DNA of 64,000 nucleotides, taken from the NCBI GenBank assembly GCA_003023195.1, contig PXRX01000023.1:91699-155698 (forward strand), written 5' to 3'. Below, in pieces: positions 1 to 8,140 of the stretch (its first letter is position 1; each line of letters opens with the position of its first letter). The translations under genes were made by a program, and so were the position numbers. The notes under the pieces are model-generated. The model did not search any database. It was given only the letters and a program-made list of their open reading frames with translations, and was not told where the DNA came from. Source of the DNA: Halobacteriales archaeon QS_8_69_26. GTDB lineage: Archaea > Halobacteriota > Halobacteria > Halobacteriales > SW-7-71-33.

Positions 1-513
1 TTCGAGTTCGACGGTGACGTGGACGCTGACGTCCCCGATCGCGTCGAGTTCTCCCTTGTTCTCCAGTGACCGGACGGCCTCTCGAACCTTTTCGGCCGCG
101 TGCTCGGAGGCGATGTCGATGGCGTCGCGTTCCCACTCGCCGGACGTGTGTTCTCGTTCGGCGTCCAGACACTCCTTGAGGTGGGTCCGGACCACGCCGT
201 ACGAGACGAAGTCGTCCTCCAGGCGGTCGACCGGGACGCCAGCGTCGCGGAGCGATTGGCGGACTTCGGCGGCGACCGTGGGATCGTCGCCGGTGAGCCT
301 GCGGTACTTCGACTGTCCCTCCTCGCCCAGGGTCTCCATCCCCGCGGCGTCCATCTCGCGGCGCAGCATGGTGACGTTGAGCCACTCCGCGAGTTTTCGA
401 TATCCACGTCGTCGAGGACCGTCCGCCTGCCAGTCCTCTACGAGCCTCGACTCGTGGTGTTCCATGTCGTGGTCGTCGAGGACTCGACACACCTTGCAAC
501 CATTCCGCGTCAT
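1..513 (-). CDS. rdfA: Rod-determining factor RdfA family protein (partial, 3' end outside window)
   Basis: Reading leftward from an ATG at 513, an open frame of 171 codons runs off the window edge without a stop. Near the N-terminus it has a CKVCRV cysteine pair, then RLVEDW, GYRKLAEWLNV and MLRREMD, a pattern of a small cysteine motif followed by a DNA-binding-like helical region, and later FVSYGVVRTHLKECL. I recognise this as the haloarchaeal RdfA family, named for its role in rod-shape development in Haloferax. A TATA-like stretch at about 541-547 lies 30 nt upstream, so the message is probably leaderless. Several paralogues are usual in haloarchaeal genomes, so a cell-shape role for this copy is not assured. 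Confidence 0.75.
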   Translation of the reverse strand, partial: MTRNGCKVCRVLDDHDMEHHESRLVEDWQADGPRRRGYRKLAEWLNVTMLRREMDAAGMETLGEEGQSKYRRLTGDDPTVAAEVRQSLRDAGVPVDRLEDDFVSYGVVRTHLKECLDAEREHTSGEWERDAIDIASEHAAEKVREAVRSLENKGELDAIGDVSVHVTVELE

Positions 514-624
514 CCCGTGAAAACGAACCACGAGCTACGTAATATGAAGATCGATATCGGATCTTCTTGTCACGGCCAAGCGAGAACTTACGATCTCCAC
601 CGGAGCGGGGGTCGCTGCCGGGGA

Positions 625-1122
625 TCAGTCTTCCCGGTCGTTCGACTCCTCGATGGGGTAGTATTTCTCGACGTCGACGGCGCGGTCGGTTTCGATGATG
701 TACTCGACCGACGACACACCGTCGATCGCCCGCACGTCCGTGAGGAGGTCGTCAATGTCGCCGGTCCCGGTAACCGTCGAGACGGCGTAGATGTCGAAGG
801 AACCGAACCCCGACCCGACGAACCAGAACGGCAACTCCCGGAGGCGGTCGATGACCCGGTCCCTGGCGTCCTCCTCTTCGGTCACCGACAGCGCCATGCG
901 GACGATGTGCCAGTTCGCCTCGTCCGGCCTGAACGTGAAGAAGACGGAGGTCTCCTCGAAGAGGTTCTCGACCCGGTAGCGGATCCCCTGACTGCTCATC
1001 TCGTAGCCCCGCTCTGCCAGACGGTCGGCGATCTCCGAGTAGGGCGTCCGGGGGTTCTCGTTCAGGATCCCGAGGATTATCCGGTCGATCTCGTCCATCC
1101 CTTCTTCCGACGCGTGTCCCAT
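625..1122 (-). CDS. Lrp/AsnC-like transcriptional regulator
   Basis: A 165-residue protein with an N-terminal winged helix (DRIILGILNENPRTPYSEIA) and an alpha/beta ligand-sensing half, as in Lrp/AsnC regulators. The helix-turn-helix spans about residues 10-55 and the sensor domain the rest; the end is acidic. I chose the ATG at 1122 because a TATA-like AAACTAAG at about 1147-1157 lies 28 nt upstream, which fits a leaderless transcript. An ATG at 1098 is the alternative, and an open frame to 1197 is unlikely to be translated. It borders the liv cluster and could regulate it, but nothing in the sequence proves that. Confidence 0.82.
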   Translation of the reverse strand: MGHASEEGMDEIDRIILGILNENPRTPYSEIADRLAERGYEMSSQGIRYRVENLFEETSVFFTFRPDEANWHIVRMALSVTEEEDARDRVIDRLRELPFWFVGSGFGSFDIYAVSTVTGTGDIDDLLTDVRAIDGVSSVEYIIETDRAVDVEKYYPIEESNDRED

Positions 1123-1234
1123 GCGTCCCGGTTCCGTGCGGGGCAGACTTAGTTTCCGGGGGCCGCCGGCGGACGGGCACCGACCGGACACGGCCACGAC
1201 GGTCGAACCTGTGGCCGACGGGAGGACCGGCGGA

Positions 1235-1657
1235 TCACGTCCGGAGGTCCTCGCGGTCCCCGACGTGGTCGGCGACCCCGGCGACGAACTCCGACGCCGC
1301 GAGTTCGTAAACCGTGTAGCCCCGGGGGTCGCGGTGTCGGCCGATGTCGAAGGCGTGACGGCCGTCGACCAGTACGGACCAGGCGTCGCCCGGCGTGACG
1401 TTCTTGCCGACGATCCGTACGTCGGCGTCGTGGTCCACCTCCAGACGGTCGAGGACCGGCGGGACTAACTCCCCGTCCGAGAAGCGGGGTGGCCGGTACG
1501 GCCGAAGTCCGAACGCCTCGTGTTCTTCGATGGCGGCCCGCCACCATTCCGGGAGAGCGTCCAGGTCCGTGTCGGCGTAGACGTCCTCGTCCTCGCCGGG
1601 TTCCCGGCCGGCCAGGTCCGAAACCGACGGCGTGGTGTCGTCCCCGTCCTCGTCCAT
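1235..1657 (-). CDS. Uncharacterised haloarchaeal protein
   Basis: A 140-residue acidic protein that I do not recognise. It has LPEWWRAAIEEHEAFGLRPY in the middle and ends in a hydrophilic helix, without a signal peptide or membrane segment. The ATG at 1657 is preferred over the upstream open frame because an AT-rich element (AATATTCAAG, about 1685-1695) lies about 30 nt upstream and the extra upstream translation is low-complexity. It is transcribed divergently from livG, with 283 nt between the start codons. The middle part could be a small ligand-binding or adaptor domain, but this is a guess. Confidence 0.7.
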   Translation of the reverse strand: MDEDGDDTTPSVSDLAGREPGEDEDVYADTDLDALPEWWRAAIEEHEAFGLRPYRPPRFSDGELVPPVLDRLEVDHDADVRIVGKNVTPGDAWSVLVDGRHAFDIGRHRDPRGYTVYELAASEFVAGVADHVGDREDLRT

Positions 1658-1890
1658 TGCCGGGGGGTAACGCGGCCCGGGACTTGAATATTCCCCGGCC
1701 GTCCCCGTCCGCGGCGATCCCGCCGTCTCGTTTGGTTCCGAAAGAACGTCAGGCGACTCGCCGTGCCCGTCCCGCCGGTTTCCCCGCTCCGTCGCGGAAA
1801 CGGTGGGGATCCCGGAGCGCCGTTCCCGCGTTCGTCGGTCGGACATCTCGCCACCCGAAACTACTAACTTCGCCGTGACGGAATGGAGGT

Positions 1891-1916
1891 GTAGTCGAGA
1901 ACGGATCGCCGACTAC
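1891..1916. promoter_or_regulatory. Inverted repeat upstream of livG
   Basis: GTAGTCG (1891-1897) and CGACTAC (1910-1916) are perfect 7-nt inverted arms with a 12-nt spacer, ending 24 nt before the livG ATG. It sits where an operator or a leader hairpin could act. A TATA-like AAACTACTAACTT at about 1858-1870 would place the transcription start just before it. No further copy was noticed in the window. Confidence 0.35.
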
Positions 1917-1940
1917 GATCCCCAGACTGTCGAGGACGAA

Positions 1941-2687
1941 ATGACATCGGCACTACTCAGGACCCACGAGGTGGTAAAGAAGTTCGGCGGACTCGTGGCC
2001 GTCGACGGTGTCGACGTCGCCATCGAGGACGGGGACATCGTCGGTCTCATCGGGCCGAACGGGTCCGGGAAGACCACGCTGTTCAACTGCATCACGGGCG
2101 TCCTCTCGCCCACCAGCGGTCGCGTCGAGTTCGACGGGCGCGACATCACGGGCAAGTCACCGGACCAGATCGCACTCGACGGGTTGATCCGGGCGTTCCA
2201 GGAACCACGGATCTTCCCGGGGATCTCGGTACGGCGGAACCTTCTCGCCGCCCGCGCCCGTTCCGGCCGGGTCAGCGAGGCCCTGCTGGAACGCCAGGAC
2301 TCCCCGGATGCCGTCGACCGCGCCCGGGAAACCGCCGAGTTCGTCGGTATCGGCGGTATGTTCGAGGAGAAGGCGAGTTCGCTCTCGCTGGGGCAGAAGA
2401 AACTCCTGCAGGTGGCGATGGTCTTGATGCCGGACCCCGACCTGATACTGCTCGACGAACCGACTGCGGGCGTGAATCCGTCGATGATAACCGACATCGT
2501 CGACCTGGTGCGCGAGGTGAACGAGGACGGGACGACCGTACTCCTCATCGAACACAACATGAATGTCGTCATGGACGTCTCGGACTCGCTGTACGTGCTC
2601 AACAGCGGGCAGGTCATCGCCCACGGTCCGCCAGACGAGATACAGCAGAACGACCAAGTCCTCCGGGCGTATCTGGGATCAGCATGA
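1941..2687 (+). CDS. livG: Branched-chain amino acid-type ABC transporter ATP-binding protein (LivG)
   Basis: A 248-residue cytoplasmic ATPase of a HAAT-type importer. Walker A is GPNGSGKTT, the signature is LSLGQKK, Walker B is LILLDEPTAG, and the switch histidine is in IEHNM. Length is normal for LivG. The start is the ATG at 1941 that begins MTSALL; the longer open frame upstream crosses the promoter region. It overlaps livF by four bases (ATGA), so the two ATPases are translationally coupled. The matching permeases and binding protein are about 1.4 kb downstream on the other strand. The ligand cannot be read from the sequence; these transporters also import amides, urea and aromatic acids. 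Confidence 0.93.
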   Translation: MTSALLRTHEVVKKFGGLVAVDGVDVAIEDGDIVGLIGPNGSGKTTLFNCITGVLSPTSGRVEFDGRDITGKSPDQIALDGLIRAFQEPRIFPGISVRRNLLAARARSGRVSEALLERQDSPDAVDRARETAEFVGIGGMFEEKASSLSLGQKKLLQVAMVLMPDPDLILLDEPTAGVNPSMITDIVDLVREVNEDGTTVLLIEHNMNVVMDVSDSLYVLNSGQVIAHGPPDEIQQNDQVLRAYLGSA

Positions 2688-3505
2688 CGGACGGAGACGG
2701 CACCGGCGATTCGATGGACGTCCCTCCCGGGAACGAGGGGACCGGCGATTCGATGGACGCCCGGCCCGGGGACCACGGTACCGGCGAGTCCCCGGACGAC
2801 GCCATCGTCGAGTTCGACGACATCTACGCGGGCTACGGCGAGACCACGATCCTCCACGGGATCACCGAGTACGTCCGCGAGGGCGGCATCACCGTGATCA
2901 TCGGTCCGAACGGGGCCGGCAAGTCGACGCTCCTGCGCGCGGTGTTCGGCCTCATCGACGTCTCCTCGGGCCACGTCCGGTTCAAGGGCGAGGACGTGAC
3001 CGACCTCCACCCCCAGGAGCGCCTTGAGCGTGGCATCGCATTCCTGATGCAGGAATCGAGCGTCTTCGAACCGATGACCGTGCGGACGAACCTCGAACTG
3101 GGGGCGTTCCTCCTCGACGACGACCGGCGGAACGAACGGATCGACGCCGTCGTCGAGAAGTTCCCGCTCCTGGAGGAGAAATCCGGCGTCAAGGCCCGGA
3201 CCCTCAGCGGCGGTCAGCGTCGACTGCTCGAGATCGCACGCTCCCTGTTGCTCGACCCCGACCTGTTTCTGATGGACGAGCCCTCTATCGGCCTCGACCC
3301 CCAGACCCGGGCGGACATCTTCGACCGGGTCGAACGCATCAACGAGTCCGGGACGACTGTCCTGATGGTCGAACAGAACGCCTCCGAGGCCCTGGAAGTC
3401 GCCGACCGGGCGATCGTCCTCTCCTCCGGGCAGATCGAACTGACCGGCGATCCCCAGGAGGTGCTGGAGGACCCACAGATCCGCCGGCTGTACCTCGGCG
3501 GCTGA
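2684..3505 (+). CDS. livF: Branched-chain amino acid-type ABC transporter ATP-binding protein (LivF)
   Basis: A 273-residue second ATPase of the importer. Motifs are GPNGAGKST (Walker A), LSGGQRRLLE (signature), LFLMDEPSIGL (Walker B) and VEQN (switch). The first roughly 40 residues are unusual: a Gly/Asp-rich extension in which GTGDSMD occurs twice, 13 residues apart, and a decayed third copy (GTGESPD) follows. In the DNA a 19-nt stretch is repeated exactly at 2702 and 2741. Typical LivF proteins start at the later VEFDDIYAGYGE region. The ATG at 2684 overlaps the livG stop, supporting translation of the extension, although a later start cannot be excluded. Confidence 0.92.
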   Translation: MTDGDGTGDSMDVPPGNEGTGDSMDARPGDHGTGESPDDAIVEFDDIYAGYGETTILHGITEYVREGGITVIIGPNGAGKSTLLRAVFGLIDVSSGHVRFKGEDVTDLHPQERLERGIAFLMQESSVFEPMTVRTNLELGAFLLDDDRRNERIDAVVEKFPLLEEKSGVKARTLSGGQRRLLEIARSLLLDPDLFLMDEPSIGLDPQTRADIFDRVERINESGTTVLMVEQNASEALEVADRAIVLSSGQIELTGDPQEVLEDPQIRRLYLGG

Positions 3506-3593
3506 CCCTCCCGGTTCGGGGGTGTGCGCTTCCCCGGATGGTCCGGGTTCCGCGGACCGGGGGTTTATGCTCCCGGTGGTCCGACAACTGGGT

Positions 3594-4700
3594 ATGCAAG
3601 CCGTCGTTTGCAGTGACTTCCAGGAGGCCGAGGTAGCCGAAGTGCCCCGGCCCGACCCCGCCGACGACGAGGTACTGGTGGAGGTCGAGCGTGTACAGTT
3701 GAGCGTAACCGAGTGCGAACTCTACCGGGGGATCGCCACCTCCCCCTCCTACGACCGGGTGCGCGAGCGAATGGTGAACGGGGACGGCCTCCTGTTCGGC
3801 CACGAGTTCTGCGGGACCGTCGTCGAGGCAGGTCCGGCGGTCGAGGCCTTCGACGTGGGCGACCGGGTGTACGCCCCGGGGAAGATACCCTGTCACGACT
3901 GCGCCTACTGCCGGGCGGGACGGGAGAAACTCTGTGCGAACAAGGCGACCATCGGCCTCGACCGGCCCGGGGCCCTAGCGGAGTACGTCGCCCTGCCGAC
4001 CGAACCGCTGAGCCACCTCCTCGAGGACGTGTCGGCGGCGGCCGGCGCCGCGATGCAACCGGTGGCAGCGGCGATGATCGGCGTCCACGATGCACCGATC
4101 GAGAGCGGCGACGTCGTCGCCGTCGTGGGAACGGGCGCGATGGGCTTCTCGACCGGCCAGTTCGCCCGCTACGCGGGTGCCGGCGAGGTGATAGCGATCG
4201 ACGTCGACACCCAGAAACTCGACCTGGCCGCCGAACGCGACATGCGACCGGTCGACGCCCGGGAGGCGGACCCGGTGGCGGCCGTCGAGGACGCGACCGG
4301 GGGGATCGGTGCCGACGTCGTCTTCGAGTGCGTCGGCGGCGACCAGGACGACGCGACGGGCGGCGACGGACCTCTTGCACAGTCGTTCGCGATGGTGCGC
4401 CGGGGCGGGTCGGTCGTCCAGGTGGGGTACATCTGCGGCGAGGTGACGCTAACCCCGCGGGCCGTGAAGGCCGAGAGCGTCGACTGGCTGAATCCGCCGC
4501 GCTGGCTCCCGGAGCTGGGGCCGAACGCCGAGATGGGTACCCTCGCCGCCGAGATGGTCGCCGACGGGCGCGTCTCGGTCGAGGAGTTCGTCACCCACGA
4601 GTTCCGGGGGCTGGAGAGCTTCGAGCGAGCGATCGAGGTCACAGCGAACAAGCCGGACCACGATGCGCTTGGGCCCGCACAGATCGTCCTGACCGGATAG
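3594..4700 (+). CDS. Zinc-dependent alcohol dehydrogenase (MDR family)
   Basis: A 368-residue medium-chain dehydrogenase. The N-terminal GroES-like half has GHEFCGTVVE (catalytic zinc region) and CHDCAYCRAGREKLC, the four-cysteine structural zinc lobe. The C-terminal Rossmann half has VGTGAMG for NAD(P) and acidic residues after the second strand (AIDVD), which favours NAD. The ATG at 3594 is chosen because a TATA-like GTTTATGC at about 3563-3571 lies 28 nt upstream. It stands between the two convergent liv units and faces the livM 3' end, so it may oxidise an alcohol or polyol intermediate of the imported compound; substrate unknown. Confidence 0.9.
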   Translation: MQAVVCSDFQEAEVAEVPRPDPADDEVLVEVERVQLSVTECELYRGIATSPSYDRVRERMVNGDGLLFGHEFCGTVVEAGPAVEAFDVGDRVYAPGKIPCHDCAYCRAGREKLCANKATIGLDRPGALAEYVALPTEPLSHLLEDVSAAAGAAMQPVAAAMIGVHDAPIESGDVVAVVGTGAMGFSTGQFARYAGAGEVIAIDVDTQKLDLAAERDMRPVDAREADPVAAVEDATGGIGADVVFECVGGDQDDATGGDGPLAQSFAMVRRGGSVVQVGYICGEVTLTPRAVKAESVDWLNPPRWLPELGPNAEMGTLAAEMVADGRVSVEEFVTHEFRGLESFERAIEVTANKPDHDALGPAQIVLTG

Positions 4701-4944
4701 CGGCGCCGGCATCGAACCGGACCGGGCCGGGCGATCGATCTCGCCCCGTCCGGGCGATCGGACCCGACCCCGTCCGGGCGAGCCTCGAACCCACTCCTCC
4801 CGGGCGAGCGGTTTTCCCGCCGAACACCCGGGGGACCAGCGGGTCGTGCGTGATACCTTACCGCTCCCGGGATCCGATCGTCGTGTCGGCGGTCCCGAAA
4901 CGTCGGGGGTTCCGGATACCGCCAGAAACGGTCACGGACGGATC

Positions 4945-5997
4945 CTATCGGTCCGACCGCTTGAGCAGGCTCAAGAGCCCGCCAGGGAGGTACAGCATCA
5001 GGACGATCATCAGAAAGCCGTACAGGAGGTTCTTCACGTTGGAGAAGGTGGCGAACGTCTCCTCCAGCGTGAGCAGGACGAACGCGCCCAGGATGGGGCC
5101 GAAGACGGTGCCGAGGCCACCGAGGATGGCCTGGACCTGCATCCCGACGGAGATGTTGACGCTGAACACCGACCCGGGGATGATGAACCCGGAGTACATC
5201 GCGAAGGCGCTTCCGACGACGCCCGGGAAGAAGGCGCTGATGACGAACGCCACGAGCTTGTACTTGCGGACGTCGATGCCGAACGACTGGGCCAGCGTCT
5301 CGTCCTCGCGGATCATCTCGAAGTTCAGCCCCAGCATCGACCGTTTGAGGTGGTAGGTCGTCAGCACGACCGCGACAAGCAACATCAGGAACACCCAGTA
5401 GAACAGCCCGTCGCTCCAGCCGATCCGGATGAACTCGCCCGACGATCCGCCGATGGTCATCAGCGAGCCGACCTCCCACTGTTCGAGGAAGAAGATGCGG
5501 AACATCTCGGCCAGCGCCAGGGTCACCAGCGCGAAGTAGATACCCGTGGCGGTGATGGAGATGACCCCCACCGGGACGCTCACCGCGACGGCGACGACGC
5601 CGCCGGCCAGCAGGGTGAGGACCGGGTCGACTCCGGCGTTGGTGAGCAACACGGCGCTGTAGGCACCCAGCCCGTAGAAGGCGACGTGTCCCAGCGAGAA
5701 CAGGCCGGCGTAGCCCGCGATGATGTTGAACGACTGGGCCAGCACCGCGAGCTGGAACATCCGGATCAGCACGTCGATGTAGAACTCGTTCTCGGTGACC
5801 AGGGGCACGGCGAACAGGACTAGGACGACTGCGACCCAGAGGCCGGCCTTCGCCCGGGCCGAGAGGCGCTCGTCGAGGGCGACGACCGCCCGGTTCCGGA
5901 CCGACCGGAGGGGGTCGAGGGCATCGGACGCCCGGGCCCGGAGGGACCGTCCGGTTCGTTCGAACGTCGAGAGGAAGCCGTCGTCGGCCACGGTCAC
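4945..5997 (-). CDS. livM: Branched-chain amino acid-type ABC transporter permease (LivM)
   Basis: A 350-residue integral membrane permease with about nine to ten hydrophobic segments. The LivM signature region GYAGLFSLGHVAFYGLGAY follows the third helix, and the ATPase-contact loop lies around MIREDETLAQSFGID. The GTG at 5997 overlaps the livH stop (GTGA), which sets the start and indicates coupling. The protein has a longer, charged N-terminal cytoplasmic tail (first about 50 residues) than bacterial homologues. It is last in the leftward unit rraA-like > binding protein > livH > livM. Confidence 0.92.
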   Translation of the reverse strand: MTVADDGFLSTFERTGRSLRARASDALDPLRSVRNRAVVALDERLSARAKAGLWVAVVLVLFAVPLVTENEFYIDVLIRMFQLAVLAQSFNIIAGYAGLFSLGHVAFYGLGAYSAVLLTNAGVDPVLTLLAGGVVAVAVSVPVGVISITATGIYFALVTLALAEMFRIFFLEQWEVGSLMTIGGSSGEFIRIGWSDGLFYWVFLMLLVAVVLTTYHLKRSMLGLNFEMIREDETLAQSFGIDVRKYKLVAFVISAFFPGVVGSAFAMYSGFIIPGSVFSVNISVGMQVQAILGGLGTVFGPILGAFVLLTLEETFATFSNVKNLLYGFLMIVLMLYLPGGLLSLLKRSDR

Positions 5998-6878
5998 ACC
6001 TCCTCCAGGCCCCGGATGCCCATGATGCCCGTCGGCCGGACCGCCAGTACGACGATCAGGAGACCGAACTCCAGCCACGGCGTGAGTGCTCCCGGGACGA
6101 AGATGTTCCCGACGTTGACGACGACGCCCAAGAGGATCCCGCCCACGAGCGTTCCGACGATGCTACCCATCCCGCCGAGAATGACCGCCACGAGGACGGT
6201 TATGAGGAAGTCCAGTCCCGAGAAGGGACCGAACGACATGACGAAAAGCGTCATCGCGCCCGCCGCGCCGGCCATTGCCGACCCGAGGACGAACGCCACC
6301 GACTTCACCCGTTCGGTGCGGATGCCGACGACGAGGCTGGCTTGCTCGTTGATCGAGGTGGCGTACACCGCCTGGCCGTACTTCGTCCTCGTCAGAAAGA
6401 GGTACAGCGCCGCGATCAGGATCACGCCACCGACCCCGACCAGGAGTCGGACCAGCGAGACGGTGAACGGGCCAAACGCGACCGATTCGAGCGACAGCGG
6501 GCTAGTGAAGGTCCGGGGGGTCGGGTCCCAGAGCAGCGCGAAGACGTTCTCGACTAGGATCAGCGCCCCGAACGTGATGACGATCTGGTTGAACACCGGC
6601 GCCTGGAGCATCCACTTGATGATGGTGTAATAGAGCACGGCTCCCGAGGCGATTCCGACCCCGACGGCGACGGCGAACGCGACCGGGAACGAGACGCCGT
6701 AGAGGGTCATCAGCCAGTAGGCGACGTAGGACCCGAGCACGACCTGGTCGCCGTAGACCAGGTTGAACACCCGGAGGACGCCGAACATCAGGCTGAACCC
6801 CGCGCCCATCGCCGCGAACAGGCATCCCAGCAGGATCCCGTTCACGACCGCCTGCGAGACGATGAGAGCGTCGACCAT
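5994..6878 (-). CDS. livH: Branched-chain amino acid-type ABC transporter permease (LivH)
   Basis: A 294-residue permease with about eight membrane segments. The start of the mature core, AMGAGFSLMFGVLRVFNLVYG, is the LivH fingerprint; ILGGMGSIVGTLVGGILLG is the conserved C-terminal loop. It begins 10 nt after the binding-protein stop and overlaps livM by four bases, so it belongs to the same transcript. With LivM it forms the membrane channel powered by LivG and LivF. Confidence 0.93.
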   Translation of the reverse strand: MVDALIVSQAVVNGILLGCLFAAMGAGFSLMFGVLRVFNLVYGDQVVLGSYVAYWLMTLYGVSFPVAFAVAVGVGIASGAVLYYTIIKWMLQAPVFNQIVITFGALILVENVFALLWDPTPRTFTSPLSLESVAFGPFTVSLVRLLVGVGGVILIAALYLFLTRTKYGQAVYATSINEQASLVVGIRTERVKSVAFVLGSAMAGAAGAMTLFVMSFGPFSGLDFLITVLVAVILGGMGSIVGTLVGGILLGVVVNVGNIFVPGALTPWLEFGLLIVVLAVRPTGIMGIRGLEEV

Positions 6879-6888
6879 CCGGATCGGT

Positions 6889-8136
6889 TCAGGACGACAG
6901 CGGGTAGATGAAGTCGTCGGCCGTGCGCTGGTCGATGGGGTAGACGAGTTCCCGATCGCCTCCCTGTACCTGGACGGTCAGGTGGTTGAGCCCCGACGGC
7001 TTCCCGGCCATGTCGAAGTCCAGGGTGCCCATCGGCGTGGGCCAGATCCCGTCGTGGAGCGTGTCGATGATGTCCTGTTTGTCGAGGCTCCCGGCCTCCT
7101 TGGCGGTCTCGGTCGCCAGCAGCGTCTGGGTGAACCCCGCGCCGTCGTGCCAGCCCGGCACCGCGTTGTCCTGCTCGTACCGGCCGACCAGTTCGTCGGA
7201 CAGCGGGGTCTTCGCACCGGGGTGGAACCCGGTGTATCCGACCATGCCGTTGGCGGCGTCCTTGACATCCTTCAGGAAGACGTCCAGGGATATCGAGACG
7301 CCTGCCATCTTGGCCTTCAGGTCCATGCCCTGCTGGATCGTTCCGCGGGCGACGGCGACGTCGCCCTTGTAGTGGCCGGCGTTCGCCAGGGCGTCGACGT
7401 TTGCGTTCTGGGCCTTCTGGAGCGAGGAGGTCATGTCCTTACCCCGGTCGTAGGTGTCGATGATCGACACGTCGAAGTCGAAGCCCCTGTCGTCGGCGTA
7501 CTCGACCATCGCGGGCGCCATCTCCTCGCCGACGACGGTGTTCTCCTTGAGCACCCCGACCTTCTGTGGAGGGTTGCTCTGGAGTGCCATCAGTTCCAGA
7601 AACCCCTTCCCGTACTGGGTGATCCGCGGAGCGGGGACGAACACCCACTCGGAGTTCAGTTCGGCGATGGTCGGGGTGTAGGAACTGTACGGGATGAACG
7701 GGACCTCCTCGTCGTGGGCGACCGGGGCCACCGCCGACCCGTACGTCGACCCGGTGCCGGTCAGCAGGACGTGGACGTCGTCCTGGTCGACGAGGCGCCG
7801 GGCCTGCTGGCGTGCTTTCTCCGGGTCGCCCTCGTTGTCGTAGGTGATGTGCTCTATCTCGGCGTCGTCGCCCTGCAGGTTGAACCCGTTGTCCCGCGCG
7901 TAGGCGAGGCCGGTTTTCACTCCCTTCTGGTTCTGTTCGTCGAGCGATGCCACCGGTCCGGAGAGGCCCAGGGTCTGACCGATCCTGAGGGTGTTGCCGT
8001 CACCGTCGCCGCCACCGCCACCGCCACCGAGACAGCCCGCGGTCCCGAGCGTGGCTGCTACGCCGATCGATTTGAGGGCAGTTCGCCTGTCGAATGACCG
8101 ACTGGTGGCACGGTGGGTAGCGCTATCGTCCGCCAT
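6889..8136 (-). CDS. ABC transporter substrate-binding lipoprotein (Tat-exported, type I periplasmic fold)
   Basis: A 415-residue amino acid/amide-type binding protein. The N-terminus has a twin arginine (FDRRTALK), a short hydrophobic stretch and the lipobox TAGC, then a Gly linker, so it should be folded before Tat export and anchored by lipid. The mature part starts with LRIGQTLGLSGPVASLD, typical of LivJ/AmiC-like proteins, and contains the two-lobe core. The gene follows the rraA-like stop by four bases but also has its own TATA-like box at about 8161-8169, inside the end of the upstream gene. The ligand is not predictable; amides, branched-chain amino acids and aromatic acids are all known for this family. 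Confidence 0.92.
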   Translation of the reverse strand: MADDSATHRATSRSFDRRTALKSIGVAATLGTAGCLGGGGGGGDGDGNTLRIGQTLGLSGPVASLDEQNQKGVKTGLAYARDNGFNLQGDDAEIEHITYDNEGDPEKARQQARRLVDQDDVHVLLTGTGSTYGSAVAPVAHDEEVPFIPYSSYTPTIAELNSEWVFVPAPRITQYGKGFLELMALQSNPPQKVGVLKENTVVGEEMAPAMVEYADDRGFDFDVSIIDTYDRGKDMTSSLQKAQNANVDALANAGHYKGDVAVARGTIQQGMDLKAKMAGVSISLDVFLKDVKDAANGMVGYTGFHPGAKTPLSDELVGRYEQDNAVPGWHDGAGFTQTLLATETAKEAGSLDKQDIIDTLHDGIWPTPMGTLDFDMAGKPSGLNHLTVQVQGGDRELVYPIDQRTADDFIYPLSS

Positions 8137-8140
8137 GCGT

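Noticed and set aside
100..1152. Long rightward open frame across rdfA and the Lrp gene
   Set aside because: It is antisense to two recognisable genes on the other strand and its translation shows no family features; high GC leaves shadow frames open.
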